The notes under the pieces were generated by a model. That model ran no database searches, was not told the DNA's origin, and was given only the letters and a program-made list of their open reading frames with translations. Below, piece after piece: positions 21,133-34,700 of a stretch of DNA of 64,000 bases. Numbering within the stretch: the stretch's first letter is position 1; each line of letters begins with the position of its first letter. Location of the stretch: contig NC_073358.2 of NCBI RefSeq assembly GCF_027580225.2, positions 8,437,501-8,501,500 of the forward strand. Reading direction: 5' to 3'. This DNA comes from Misgurnus anguillicaudatus. Its lineage: Eukaryota > Chordata > Actinopteri > Cypriniformes > Cobitidae. The position numbers and the translations under genes are program-made.

Positions 21133-23047
21133 CAGGGGTGATGTAAAGGGGGGGTAAACAACGATGATTCTCGGGGCCCACGAGTAAGAGGGGGCCCAGA
21201 GAAGCCCCCAAAATCGTGGTGCTAAAAAAATATTTAATAGTAAAAATTACTAAATTTAAATTATTCTATTTGCTGTTTCCTGGTATCAAAAATTTTTTTT
21301 GTTTAGGAAACACAAACGTCTGTGGGCCCCTTTCCCCCCTCTCAATTGTCATAAAATGGTTCAGTCCGCCCAAATTGTATAATCCAGGCAACACAGCTTG
21401 ACTTGCAGAATATCAACTTGACTGACAAGGAAGTGAAAATGCCGCAAAAATCTGGAAGTCAAAAACGTAAAGAGAAAAAAATAAAAAGTGAAAGAGGCAA
21501 AGGGTCGACATTATGTTACCCAATTTTTCACAAGAAAAGGTGGGTTTGTAAGTAGGCCTAAATTGTTAGTGGACCTCCCGTCCGTGACAATGATCGTAGC
21601 CTACGGCACTTTTCTGTGCTAACGCGCACGCTTTGTCCACGAGGGCCCAGGTCTCTACGGTAGCATTTTTCGAGTAAGCACGTTTGTTTATGCACGTGAT
21701 TTATTTAGACAAAGTTATTGACTATGCAAATTTCAAACGGTCAAAATGACGCCTTGTTCGTTCTAGTGTTAAAGATATTACCACACTGCAAAAAATGATT
21801 TTCAAGAAAAAATTCTTAGTATTTTTGTCTTGTTTTCAGTAAAAATATCTCAAATTTCTTAAATAAAGATGCTTTTTCATGAAAAGCAAAACGACCCAGA
21901 AAATAAGTCTAGTTTTTAGACCAAAAATATTACATTTAAGGGATTTTGTGTAGCCTGACGTTGCCATACTCAATTCTAGTCAGAATTTGAGTCTGATACC
22001 GCTCCATTGAGCTATAATTATGAGGCGTGTCTCAACTGAAAAATGCCTCTGCACTCAATTGGATAGACCTACGACCAATCAGAGCAACCGAGTGTGTAAC
22101 GTATGTTGAAATTACGTCTTTGCAGCCTGACCGAACTGGTAGTTATTCGCTACAATGACACTAACACTGTGATTATACCGAGTTAGCGAATGTACATCAA
22201 CACCTATTATGTTTACAACATTTCGTTTATATCACAACATGAAGTATTTACTAAGTCATAGAGTAAGACTATCTCTTACCATTTGTACGTTAGGTGAACT
22301 TCATCCACGGCGATAGCCATTACGTTTGCTTGAAAATATTGGAGCCTAGCATGTCCCTCCACTCAACCACGATTCCGGGCTTCCGAAAAGAAGCTGGCAA
22401 CGACCGCTAATTATATCCATCTCGTGCACGCTGAGTTGCATCGCCGTGATAACGTTAGCCATTTCAGTTGCGACCAACTTTTGCCAATTAGGACATCAAC
22501 AAATGCCCTGCTCGCGTTTCTCTGTTCCTCTTTTAAAATCAATGCTCTGTCGATATCTTTTAGTACAGACACAATGTCAGAATCCACACATCTGAACTCT
22601 ACAGCGGCAGCCATTCAACACACGCGCTCTTTGGTGACGTGGTTCATTACGTTACTGTTGATTATCTGTCCATCATCGTATAAAGCCCGCCCTGACAATT
22701 TGATTGGTTCGCCCAGCTCTAGTCCTAGCATAGCAGCTCCTCAACGGAGAAACCCCAGACCCATCTTCCCGTTTACAAAATCTTGTGGGCGGGGCTAAGA
22801 TGGGCTGGCACCCAGGCTAGATTTTGTGCATAAAACAAGCAAAAAAACTGCCAATGGAATAAGCTAAAAAATCTTGATCATTTTTCTTAAACACTAAATT
22901 CAAGAAAAATTTGCTCACCCCATTGGTAGTCAAAATACCATAAAAGCGCAGGATTTTATGTAAATTAATATGAAAAAAGTCTCAGCTGTGTTGGGGGCCC
23001 TGTCAAGATTCTTTTCATGGGGCCCAAAATCCTTAGCAGCCCCCCTG
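21133..23047. mobile_element. hAT-like family member, copy 1, inside a TG microsatellite
   Basis: It starts CAGGGGTGATGTAAAGG and ends 'ccttagcagcccccctg', the inverted termini of the family. TGTGTGTG lies on both sides, so it landed within a (TG)n tract, which continues at 23048. Removing the nested element at 21951-22819 leaves about 1040 bp, the same length as the other copies. No transposase. The interior has 'cactgcaaaaaatgattttc', itself MITE-like. Confidence 0.9.
21951..22819. mobile_element. 869-bp element nested in hAT copy 1
   Basis: It is bounded by TAGCCTG and CAGGCTA. The host sequence GATTTTGTG is present on both sides (21942-21950 and 22820-22828) but only once, or nearly so, in the other two host copies, so it is the target duplication. 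It is 9 bp, or 8 bp if the element ends with G. On the minus strand a 67-codon frame (22614-22411, MAAAVEFRCVDSD...) carries 'ALILKEEQRNA', faintly like the Q-motif region of RecQ-like helicases; this is weak. Confidence 0.85.
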
Positions 23048-23067
23048 TGTGTGTGTGTGCGTGTGTG

Positions 23068-24685
23068 TGCGTAAGAGAGAGAGGGAGAGCGACAGTGGCG
23101 TAATTTATCCACTAGATGGGGCCCTGACAAACAGGAATTCAGTCAGTAAAATTAAAAAAAATTAAATAATGCACTCTATCCTGTTAACTCATGCATTACA
23201 AATAATATTTTTAATGAAATGTTATTCATATATTCAGAATTTGCTTTTAAGGCTTATATCATAAGGTAAATTGAAGTCTAACTTTTGACTGGCAGTCAGT
23301 GTAGTTTATCAGTAGACTTATATAAATCATATGTATTAGCAAGACTTATGTTTCTAGCAAATATAATGCTTGCTTTTCTCAAAACATGGGCATTTGCACA
23401 TTAGTATTTAAATAATCTAAAACATTTTGGAAAACCAAAATTCTTTTATTACACTTTAGTGTTTCTCCAACATACATATGACGCTGTTTAAGTTTGCAAG
23501 AGTCTTTTTGTTGTGAAACATTCTGTATGTGGTCGCTTCTTCTCTTAACAGCCCACATTGGTTGATTGTGTAACCTGAGATGGCATTGTTATGGTATCGG
23601 GCCTCAGATATGTGACCCTGCTGCTTGTAAAAACCCAGCTGAAGTCAGTTTTTGTGATATACTGTTTTCTGCATGTATAGAACATTGTGTGAAAATATAA
23701 TCTTGATCTTTAAGTAAGATCAGGTCAAAGATTAAAATCAAACTTTAATGCTTTTAATCTCATCATTAGATTATAACTAATAGACTTTAGCCTGGATTAT
23801 ACAGGGTCACATATTATCATTCTGTACAACTTTATTTCTTAAATATCCAAAACGTGAACACATATTTAAAGTAGTATTTACATGTGCTCCATAAATGAAG
23901 TGTTATTGGTTAATTGTATGCAGTCAACACAGTGTGCAGTCTGACTAAACTTTTTGTGTTAACATGACTTATTTCACCATGCCACCACAACTGTAACAAT
24001 TCAGGCACATAATCAAAGTCATTTAGTGTTAAATTATTTCCTAAATCATCAATAAAACAACTACGGACAGACATATCAAACCTCCCATAGTGATCTATAT
24101 ATAAATGATCACCAGAAAGTGTTGACAAGTAGTTTCCTGTTGATACCCAGTTACAAACAGACAGGTCTGTGTATGTTTAGATGTGAATCACCTCTGGAAT
24201 GTTTTTTGTAAACACAGGTCTAGCATTCAACAGCATTGTGTTCAGGGTATAAATTTAGGTTTTATATACAACAAAATATGGAAACACAAAGCTCTATGCG
24301 AGTTTACTTTAACACTTTAAAAGTGTCTCATGGGGTCCCCTCCCAAACAAGTTATTTTAACACTTCTGAAAGTGTTTGCACATTGACACTCCCAAGAAGC
24401 TGCAAACAATACCCAAATGAGTTAAAAGCTGTAACTATACCCAACACTAACCAATGTGATTTGTTAACTCCCATGTAGTGTTAAGTTTGAATACTGTAGA
24501 CAAACAAAGACAATAATAGTATACTTTTGAACATAATTTATCTAATGGTTTAAAATATTTATAAAATATTTATTTCACTACGCTGCAGTTTGATTTGTTT
24601 TTGGACAACATGTTTACCAGTTAATGAATCATATAGTTTATGCCTCTCTGCATTCTTCACCAAATAGCTTTCACCAATTAAGAGC
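23068..24685. other. Intergenic DNA between repeats, no gene recognised
   Basis: Lies between the LIM-homeobox gene and ptgs1. AT-rich, with no exon-like frame and no RNA gene seen. Any shared distal enhancer cannot be recognised from sequence alone. Confidence 0.5.
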
Positions 24686-24800
24686 GATTCTATTCTGGTT
24701 TTTGGCCCATGCAACCGAGAAGGTTTGGAATAGCAGCAACCCCTCTGATGTGTTGCACTGAACTGTGAAGGGTCATAGTAATGTCACAGAAAATAAGACA
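24686..24800. repeat. Short duplicated segment, copy 2
   Basis: Matches 20943-21064 closely ('tttggaatagcagcaacccctctg...'). It ends in 'agacatgcacg' at the insertion point of hAT copy 2. Confidence 0.8.
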
Positions 24801-24806
24801 TGCACG

Positions 24807-25864
24807 CAGGGGTGCTGTGAAGGGGGGGGGGTAAACAATGATGATTCTCGGGGCCCACGAGTAAGAGGGGGCCCAGAGAAGCCTCCAAAATTGTGGTGCT
24901 AAAAAAATATTTAATAGTAAAAATTACTAACTTTAAATTATTCTATTTGCTGTTTCCTGGTATCAAATTTTTTTATTTATTTAGGAAACACAAATGTCTG
25001 TGGGCCCCTTTCCCCCCTCTCAATTGTCATAAAATGGTTCAGTCCGCCCAAATTGTATAATCCAGGCAACACATCTTGACTTCCCTTATAATGCCGGCAG
25101 AATATCAACTTGACTGACAAGAAAGTGAAAATGCCTCAAAAATCTGGAAGTCAAAAACGTAAAGAGAAAAAAATAAGTGAAAGAGGCAAAGGGTCGACAT
25201 TATGTTACCCAATTTTTCACAAGAAAAGGTGGGTTTGTAAGTAGGCCTAAATTGTTAGTGGACCGCCCGTCCGTGACAATGATCGTAGCCTACGGCACTT
25301 TTCTGTGCTAACGCGCACGCTTGGTACACAAGGCCCCAGGTCTCTTAGGTAGAATTTTTCGACAAGTAAGCACGTTTATTTATGAAAGTGATTTATTTTG
25401 ACAAAGTTATTGACTATGCATATTTAAAACGGTCAAAATGACGCATTGTTCGTTCTAGTGTTAAAGATAATTACCACACTGCAAAAAATGATTTTCAAGA
25501 AAAAAATCCAAGTATTTTTGTCTTGATTTCAGTAAAAAAATTTAAAATTTCTTAAATAAAGATGCTTTTTCATGATGAGCAAAATGACCCAAGAAAATAA
25601 GTCTAGTTTTTAAACCAAAAATATTACATTTAAGGGGTTTTGTGCATAAAACAAGCAAAAAAATCTGCCAATGGAGTAAGCAAAAAAATCTTGATCATTT
25701 TTCTTAAACACTAAATTCAAGAAGAATTTGCTCACCCCATTGGTAGTCAAAATACCATAAAAGCGCAGGATTTTATGTAAATTAATATGAAAAAAGTCTC
25801 AGCTGTGTTGGGGGCCCTGTCAAGATTCTTTTCATGGGGCCCAAAATCCTTAGCAGCGCCCCTG
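24807..25864. mobile_element. hAT-like family member, copy 2
   Basis: Ends CAGGGGTGCTGTGAAGG and 'ccttagcagcgcccctg', flanked by an exact 8-bp duplication CATGCACG (24799-24806 and 25865-25872). 1058 bp, non-coding, highly similar to copies 1 and 3. Confidence 0.93.
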
Positions 25865-26240
25865 CATGCACGTGCATTGACCCCAAGTTAATTAATTACT
25901 TTGCAAAACGTTTTAAATGACAAATACAGTCATCTATCTTCAAAATAGATCAACGTTTTAAACAATGGAGCTAGCAGGTGGGTTTGATCAGGGTTTGGCA
26001 AAACTCTCCTGAGCACAAGTTGTGATTTTAGTTTACAAGAAAGCAATTTTTGAGATTCTTACCCTAAAGGGGCAGCAGGGTGTGAGAGAGAAGACAGAGA
26101 TCGTAAAAATAAGAGATGGGGTGGGAAAGCGTTTTACTTGAGGGTCTTAACATCTTTCGTAAAACTGCTTGAAGGCACTTGTATTGTTAGGAGTGAGAAT
26201 GTTAATTTTTTGGTCAAAAGGAAGTTAATGCTTCTATTGT

Positions 26241-26420
26241 AGTGGTCACCAACCCTGTTCCTGATATCAACCCTCCTGCATACTTTAGATCCAACCCTGC
26301 TTCAGCACACCTGCCTCTGAATTTTAGGTAGCCGTAAAAAGCTTGATTGGCAGGTTCAGGTTTGTTTGGGGTAGGACCCTGCAGGAAAGTAGATCTTCAG
26401 GAACAGGGTTGGTGACCACT
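26241..26420. mobile_element. 180-bp foldback MITE
   Basis: AGTGGTCACCAACCCTGTTC and its complement GAACAGGGTTGGTGACCACT form exact inverted ends around a short non-coding core. Confidence 0.85.
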
Positions 26421-26473
26421 GCTCTATTGCATGAAGTTATACAAATAATGATTCTGGTCAGCATCCAGATTAA

Positions 26474-27376
26474 CATCCTTTACGAAAATTAAGCATGGTT
26501 TTATTGTGGTAAAAGTGTAGTAACCATGGTTTTTTGGTGCATTGATTACTATTAGCAAAACCATTACTACACTAACCATAGTTTACCAAAGTTGTACTTC
26601 TCGAGACCGGTCTCGATCTTGACACATTATAAAAGGTCTTGATCTCGTCTTGGAATCAACCGCATTTTTACTCGGTCTCGTCTCGGTCTCACACAAAGAG
26701 GACTCATTTTTATTTCAAGATCGGTCAAGAACACAACTGATGGCACATCACAAATTTATTTTTTATCATTAATTTTATGCAGTTTATTCAGGTCTGGCAT
26801 ATGATGTTGGCATTGTTTTTGGCATTGTTTAAGTTTCTCCCAATGACAACTTTTCTAATTTTATTACAAAAAACACCTGTATTGTGTTAAGTGGATGGCA
26901 AGCCATGGAAAGACTAAATGGTTAAGTTGATTTCAGCTCTTAAGTGTTTGTTCACTTTTATTTGCTTATAAACAAAGATAAATTCCCACATATCTGCAAT
27001 GCCTTTGATTATTTTATCAACTTCTCTGATGGCACGACACAGGCACGCACACGTACAGACAAGAAGTGCCTAGTCATATGCATATTCCACATTTTATCAT
27101 ATGTTTAAAGTCAGTGACTTGCACTGGTCTTGGTCTTGACTTGGTCTCGACCCTTTAAAGTCTTGGTCTTGTCTCGGCCTGTCTTGGTCTTGGTCATGAC
27201 TTGGTCTCGGTTTAGGTGGTCTTGACCACTAGAACACTAGGTTTAGCTATGGTTTTTGAAAACCATAGTTGACAAAACCGTGGTTATTTTGTGGTTACCA
27301 TGGTTTTACTGCAGTAACCGTGTTTTTTTGTTTGTTTTGACTGTAGTAAAACCATGGTTAATTTTCGTAAGAGATG
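26474..27376. repeat. Foldback MITE interrupted by a 'ggtctcg' repeat
   Basis: The outer arms are 'ctttacgaaaattaagcatgg' and, at 27348-27372, the near-complement 'ccatggttaattttcgtaag', with many 'aaccatggtt' palindromes. The interior (about 26590-27238) is a different repeat made of 'gaccggtctcgatc', 'cttggtcttgacttgg' and 'gaccactagaaca', apparently a later insertion. Confidence 0.7.
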
Positions 27377-27794
27377 TTTAACTTTTTTTTCATTTTGGAT
27401 TAAATATTTTTTATTTTGGACTACAAATCTAAAGACTAAAGCAGGGCAGGATGAAAAAAACAGAAATTGACAATAAATTCCAGAATAACATTAAGCCAAA
27501 AAGTCAAATAGACTAAACTCACCAGGGAGTTTACGATTTTCTGGTTTAGGCTATTCACAATTTCTATTTAATTTCTAATAAAATATTGAATAACTTGGCA
27601 TAACTTGAAAGAACTGGTTATAAAAAACACCGCAACATTAAGTAATATCTTGATTTTTAGTTTGTTTTTGTTATATGCTTTGTTGTAATAATTTTGAGTC
27701 GTGTTGAAAATGCTTACATTATATAAAAAATATATTTTCTTAATTGTTGACATAACTGCAGATTTTAAGTGTTTTTATTGTTATTATGGGATTT

Positions 27795-28107
27795 AAAGCG
27801 CGCCCAGACTCGCGAGGTGTAGAGTTTCACGCTGCTTCCGCTTTAGTAAAATAACACCTCAGATTCCTCTCGTGCGCTTGTTTCTCATCATTGCGTGACG
27901 CGTCTGCGCGTTCACTGAGCACGAGCCTCCTCGCCTCTGCACGATCATCCCGCACGCAGCTCTGTCGTGATATGTACAGAAAAAGATATGGCATTATTTA
28001 TTTGGCTATTTTCCCGTCCATAACACCACTTTGAAAAACTTTGCGCTCTTGAAAGCTTGTCTTTTGGAATTTTTTATTTTTTGATATTTTGTGTTCCTAA
28101 AACTGCG
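27795..28107 (+). promoter_or_regulatory. CpG-rich promoter and 5' UTR region of ptgs1
   Basis: 27795-27970 is GC- and CpG-rich ('gcgcgcccagactcgcgagg', 'gcgtgacgcgtctgcgcg') in otherwise AT-rich DNA and lies directly above the ptgs1 start codon. This fits a CpG-type promoter. I see no clear TATA box at the right place, and the start site is not defined. Confidence 0.5.
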
Positions 28108-31100
28108 ATGAAAGGTGAGAAATAGCTACATGATATAACATCATTAACTATAACGTTACAGTCTTGTGACATGTATGGCATCAATTCTTCCTTTCTAGTG
28201 TTTAGCTTTTTCCTCAAGTGGACGTTTACAGTGCTGCTGAGTGTCTCGTTATGTCTTAGTGAAGAAAGTTCAGCTTCATCAAACATTGGTGAGTATCTCC
28301 ATTAATCCAATGTTGAAAATGAATAACTTATACAAAACAAAATTGATATGAACTATATTTCTTTAGTCATATAAAATGTTAAGGTTTATCTATATGTAGT
28401 TAGAAAAACTAATGCACTATACTGTAACTTACATATTATCTGATCTGAATGATGTACACTGAGTTTTGTATATTATCCTACTATATTTCCAGGATTGCTA
28501 CTAGGGTTTAGACCATTATGTGCTCATTTTTAGGGAAGTTAATTTTTAATCATATATATTTAAAAAAATAGCTAAATTATATAATTATATGCTTAATGCA
28601 ATCTTTAAGAATTAGCATAAAAAGGCAAACAAAACAGTCAGCTGCAATAGCAGTATTATCATACATGCATAAAGTCTTGCAAAAGTTTGCAAAATGTTTA
28701 CTAAATATAATAATCAATTGCATGTTAAACTGTGCATGCGTGTGCTATTTGAGCATTGTTTAAACTTAAAGTTCCTTCTAATATAACCACAAGTTTTTCA
28801 CAGTTTCAAATAGCCTAATGTTGTGAAATTACTATCATGTCTTTTCCTTTGTGACATCATGAAGGTATGTGTAAGCTGGCACGAACAAGTCTGATCTTGG
28901 TTGGGGGGTTGTGTATGTAATCTTTGTCTCCACTGGCTTTTGTTTACATATTTGAGTAGTTTATTGAAAGAATAAACTACAGGTGCATGTCGTTTGCACT
29001 TATATAAGGGATTCGTAATTTGTTACTAAATGATGTCATTGGTTGTGTGACTTGTGTGGCTAGTGAAATGACAAAAAGTGCTACAACCGCTTATCTGTGG
29101 GCAGTTTGCGCACAGCGATTGCATTTCATTCAAAATTTCATCTATTTTTGGGATGTGTCTGTCATGCTGTTGTCAAGGGATGCAGGGGGTTATGCCACTG
29201 AAGGCCATAATGCGTGTAATGATATGAATTATAAAAAGGCCTTATCAGTGAAAGCATTGCTGTCTCATTTTTACTAAACTCTGAATTTTTGCTGAGAAAT
29301 GCATTTTAATGCATTTCTTTGAAAATGCAACCCACTTCATGATGGTGACAGATAATAAAATGTCAGAGATGGAAGAGAGACAGGAAGCATTAATTTTAAG
29401 CATTATTAAAACTTGTTAAGGTTCCCACCCATCACAAGTTCCTGAGGTTTCAAATGATATAGTGCAATTTCTACTATAGCATGTTCATAAAGGCCTATTC
29501 AGAAAGTGTATTTCCTCGTCCCAGTATGATTTTAATCATGTTTAGTCGAATGATGCATGTAGAAGTATGAATTTTAAAAGTGAAATGTTTGCATATGAAA
29601 ATCTTATGAAAAATGTTTTTCAATTAGTAATCCTTAGAGCTTAAATGATATTGAGACATGTGTATGATTATTTAGTTGAGATGCTCCTCATACAAGTCAC
29701 TTTGAATAAACACCTATTAAAATTATGATTTATATTAAATTGTTATGTAAATGCATCTCTGTGTTTGTGTAGCTTAACTGGAAAATAGCAGCACTAACGT
29801 TGAAGTTCGATGCCCTACAAGAATACACCAATTAGTAAACAGTAAATAGTTTTAAATAGTTTTGGGTAAAACTAAAGCATCAAAATCTCATTGCCAAATG
29901 CCTCTGTATGAAATATGAAATTGGGGATTGCTGAAAGGAATTTTTAAAATGTGCTGATTTAATTGTATTCTTGCTTGGTTTCTCTTTAGTAAATCCTTGT
30001 TGCTATTATCCTTGTCAAAACCATGGGGTTTGTGTTCGATATGGACTGGACAGATACGAGTGTGACTGCACCAGAACGGGTTACTACGGAGAAAATTGCA
30101 CTACACGTACGTACCTGTCTTTTATATAATTTCTTTATGATGGTACTCTTTGCAGTGTATGTGTAATATTAAACTTCAGATTGTGTATACACTGTAATCA
30201 TACATGGCAACAGTACTTGCAAAAGTCTTAGGCCATCATGCCACTGTTGGTTTTTGCAATTATATTATGACCATATTATAATTATTTCTCAAAAATCTGG
30301 TTGTGACATATGACTTTTGCACAGTATGACTTGTACACAATGCTTAAGTACTTCTAATGATTGTATGGATCATATAAATTCATTTTTATAGTAAATTCCT
30401 CCACCAACACAGTTTAACACAGTGGTCTCAAACCCCTGGCCCGCGGGCCATTTGTGGCCCATTCTCCCCCTCTCCGCAGCCCATGTCTGCTTTAAAAATA
30501 TATCATAATCTGGCCCGCAAAAAAAAGATTTTATTACTTTGTTTCATATTTTTTTATTTAAACGGGTCCATACTCTCACCTAAAGGATTATTAGGAACAC
30601 CATACTAATACTGTGTTTGACCCCCTTTCACCTTCAGAACTGCCTTAATTCTATGTGGCATTGATTCAACAAGGTGCTGAAAGCATTCTTTAGAAGTGTT
30701 GGCCCATATTGATAGGATAGCATCTTGCAGTTGATGGAGATTTGTGTAATGCACATCCAGGGCAGGAAGCTCCTGTTCCACCACATCCCAAAGATGCTCT
30801 ATTGGGTTGAGATCTGGTGACTGTGGGGGCCATTCTAGTACAGTGAACTCATTGTCATGTTCAAGACACCAAAGGTTGTGCGTGTTGTGGCTTCACAAAT
30901 GCTTTGCTGCATACCTCGGTTGTAACGAGTGGTTATTTCAGTCAAAGTTGCTCTTCTATCAGCTTGAATCAGTCGGCCCATTCTCCTCAACAAGGCATTT
31001 TCGCCCACAGGACTGTCGTATACTGGATGTTTTTTCCTTTTCACACCTTTCTTTGTAAACCCTAGAAATGGTTGTGCGTGACAATCCCAGTGACTGAGCA

Positions 31101-31687
31101 GATTGTGAAATTCTCAGACCGACCCGTCTGGCACCAACAACCATGCCACGCTCAAAATTGCTTAAATCACTTTTCTTTTCCATTCTGACATTCAGTTTGG
31201 AGTTCAGGAGATTGTCTTGACCAGGACCAAGCCCCTAAATGCATTGAAGCAACTGCCATGTGATTGGTTGATTAGATAATTGCATTAATGAGAAATTGAA
31301 CAGGTGTTCCTAATAATCCTTTAGGTGAGTGTATATGATGATGTCATATTAGAAGTAATATTAACTTGTTCTGTCCAACTAGCTGTAACTTTGACTACCC
31401 ATTCAAAAGTTTTAGGATTACTTTCACTTATTATTAATATTTTCCAAATATTATTATAATAGCAAATTCATACATTTTTAATTATATATAAATAAGTATT
31501 ATTATACATTAAAAAATATAATTTAAACAGTACATTTACATAATAATATAGCTTTCCAGACGAAATATCAATCTCAGAAATGGCCCCAAGCCAGTTTGAG
31601 ACCCCTGATATAACATCTGTGACAGCTTATTCCTGTTAGAAACAAAGGCAAAGCAATCATTTTTACTTTCCCACAACTCCCCTTTCT

Positions 31688-31786
<99 letters not shown>

Positions 31787-34700
31787 TCTCTATCTCCTTC
31801 CGTCTCTATTAACTATTTGGCACAGATGACCAAGTACAATAAAACGTCTGAACATGTCCACTGTTGCAGGGCAGTAGGATAAATGAGCTTGTGTTATGGA
31901 AACAATTGTATTGTGGAAGCAGATTTTACATTACTGGAGTTGAAGAAAATAATTTAAACACCAGGGAAATAGCTGATATCTATTTAAAGGGTCCATATTA
32001 TTCAAAATCCACTTTTACAAGGACATAAATGTGTGTTGGCAGTGTGTGAACACAACAACCCTACAATGAAAAAAATTAAACCAAAGCATTCTCATTAGAC
32101 ATGCTGTTTTGATTCTCTTGTTAATGTGATGTCACACTGATGAAGCCCCACCCACAGCCACAGACTGACTGGTTAATTTGACCCAAAGACATTTCTAAAT
32201 GTGCTTGTTAGCATGTGTGGGGCGAATGCGAAATATGCTATTGTCTCAGACTATATTCACAGCAGTCAGATCTAGTTTTAAAAAAGCACTCACTGCTTGT
32301 TTGTAAGGGAGTGATGAGCTGTAGCTCATTTGCACTTAAAGGTACAGACTTGAATACTTTTATTTGAAAGCTTTTATTGCTCTTACCCAAATAGGGGCAT
32401 TTTGGGCATGCTATAACAAATGATCCGTGGGGTATTTTGAGCTGAAACTTCTCAGGCACATTCTAGGCACACGTGAGACATCCTGTAAAAATGTGCACAA
32501 TATATGCCCTTTAATGTATACGGTTTGCCTTTACAGCTGCAGGCCTGCTCGCAATAGATTCATACAACTTTTAAATAAATAGTGGAATACTGTAGCATTC
32601 ATCTCAGATCATCTTCCAGTTTTTTCATAGAGGTGCTTCTCAGTATTTTCGTAATTGTAAAGACTGTTGATCTTGACACACCAATAGTTAAGCTGTTAAG
32701 GTTGCAGATGCTAAATGAGCTCCTACCATTAAATTTGTCCCCTTTGGTGGTAACTCATTACACCGGTTGCTTGTACTAACACTGCTAAACGAAACGTATT
32801 CTGGCATAGCTTGTTGAAAACCTTGGCATGTCACCTAGACAATACAGTAAAGTAACAAAAGATAACCGCAATGTTTGTTTTTCACAACAGCCTACCAAAT
32901 ACTATTAATGGGGCGGTGAATTTGTCGATTTTATTGTTTTGTACTGTTGTCTGAGGTCTACTTATGACGTTCGCGTGGTTTTTACATTCAAAAAGATCAA
33001 CATGGATTAGTGGCTGTCTGGAGAAATGGTTCGTTTGAAGGGGCGGGCCGCATTGAAGACCTGAACGTAAACACCCACTGCTATGATTGGACAGCTTCAT
33101 TACCCGTCATTACATGTGGGGAAATGTTTTAAAAACATTAATGTGTAAAAATAGCAGCCGAACACATACAGTTGAAAGAAAAAGTATGTGAACCCTTTGG
33201 GCTTACTTGGATTTCTTCATATATTGGTCATAAAATGTGTTCTGATCTTCATCTAAGTCACAACAATAGAGAAACACAGTCTGCTTAAACTAATACCGCA
33301 CAAACATTTTTATTGAACACAACATGTAAACATTCATAGTGCAGGGTGGAAAAAGTATGTGAAACCCTAGGCTAATGACTTCTCCAAGAGCTAATTGGAG
33401 TGTGGAGTCAGCTAACCTGGGGTCCAATCAATGTGATGAGATTGGATGTGTTGAATAAAACTGCCCTGTCCAGTAAAAAACACACACCAGTCTGAGTTTG
33501 CTGTTCTGAAGAAGCATTGTCTAATGTGAACCATGCCTCGCACAAAAGAGCTCTCAGAAGACCTACGATCAAGAATTGTTGACTTACATAATGCTGGAAA
33601 GGGCTACAAAAGTATATCTTAAAGCCTTGATGTCCATGTGTCCACGGTAAGACAGATTGTCTACAAATGGAGAAAGTTCAGCACTGTTGCTACACTCCCT
33701 AGGCGTGGTCGTCCTGTAAAGATGACTGCAAGAGCACAGTGCAGAATGCTCAATGAGGTGAAGAAGAATCCTAGAGTGTCAGCTAAAGACTTACAGAAAT
33801 CTCTGGCACATGCTAACATTTTTGTTGACAAATCTACAATAGGGAAAACATTAAACAAGAATGTATTTCATGGGAGGACACCACGGAGGAAGCCACTGCT
33901 GTCCAAAAAAAACATTGCAGCACGTTTGAAGTTTGCAAAAGAGCACCTGGATGTTCCACAGCACTACTGGCAAAACATTCTGTGGGCAGATGAAACCAAA
34001 ATTAAGTTGTTTGGAAAGAACACACAACGCTATGTGTGGAGAACAAAAGGCACAGCACACCAACATCAAAACCTCATCCCAACTGTGAAATATGGTGGAG
34101 GGGGCATCATGGTTTGGGGCTGCTTTGCTGCCTCAGGCCCTGGAGGGATTACTGTGATCGATGGAAAAATAAATTCCAAAGTTTACCAAGACATTTTGCA
34201 GGAAAACTTAAGACCACCTGTCCGCCAACTGAAGCTTAACAGAGGATGGACGATGCAACAGGACAACGACCCAAAGCATAGAAGTAAATCAACAACAGAA
34301 TGGCTTCAACAGAAGAAAATACGCCTTCTGGAGTGGCCCAGTCCTGACCTCAACCCGATTGAGATGCTGTGGCATGACCTCAAGAGAGCGATTCACACCA
34401 GACATCCCAAGAATATTGCTGAACTGAAACACTTTTGTAAAGCGGAATGGTCCAAAATTTCTCCTGACCATTGTGAAGGTCTGATCTGCAACTATAGGAA
34501 ACGTTTGGTTGAGGTTATTGCTGCCAAAGGAGGGTCAACCAGTTATTAAACCCAAAGGTTCACATACTTTTTCCACCCTGCACTATGAATGTTTACATGT
34601 TATGTTCAATAAAAACATGAAAACGTATAATGACAGTCTGCTTATTAGTTTAAGCAGACTGTGTTTCTCTATTGTTGTGACTTAGATCACATTTTATGAC

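Noticed and set aside
22424..22798. 124-codon plus-strand frame
   Set aside because: It is antisense within the nested element and low in informative composition.
31690..31783. CRISPR or tandem satellite
   Set aside because: It is a simple (TC)n microsatellite; no spacer-repeat pattern exists anywhere in the window.
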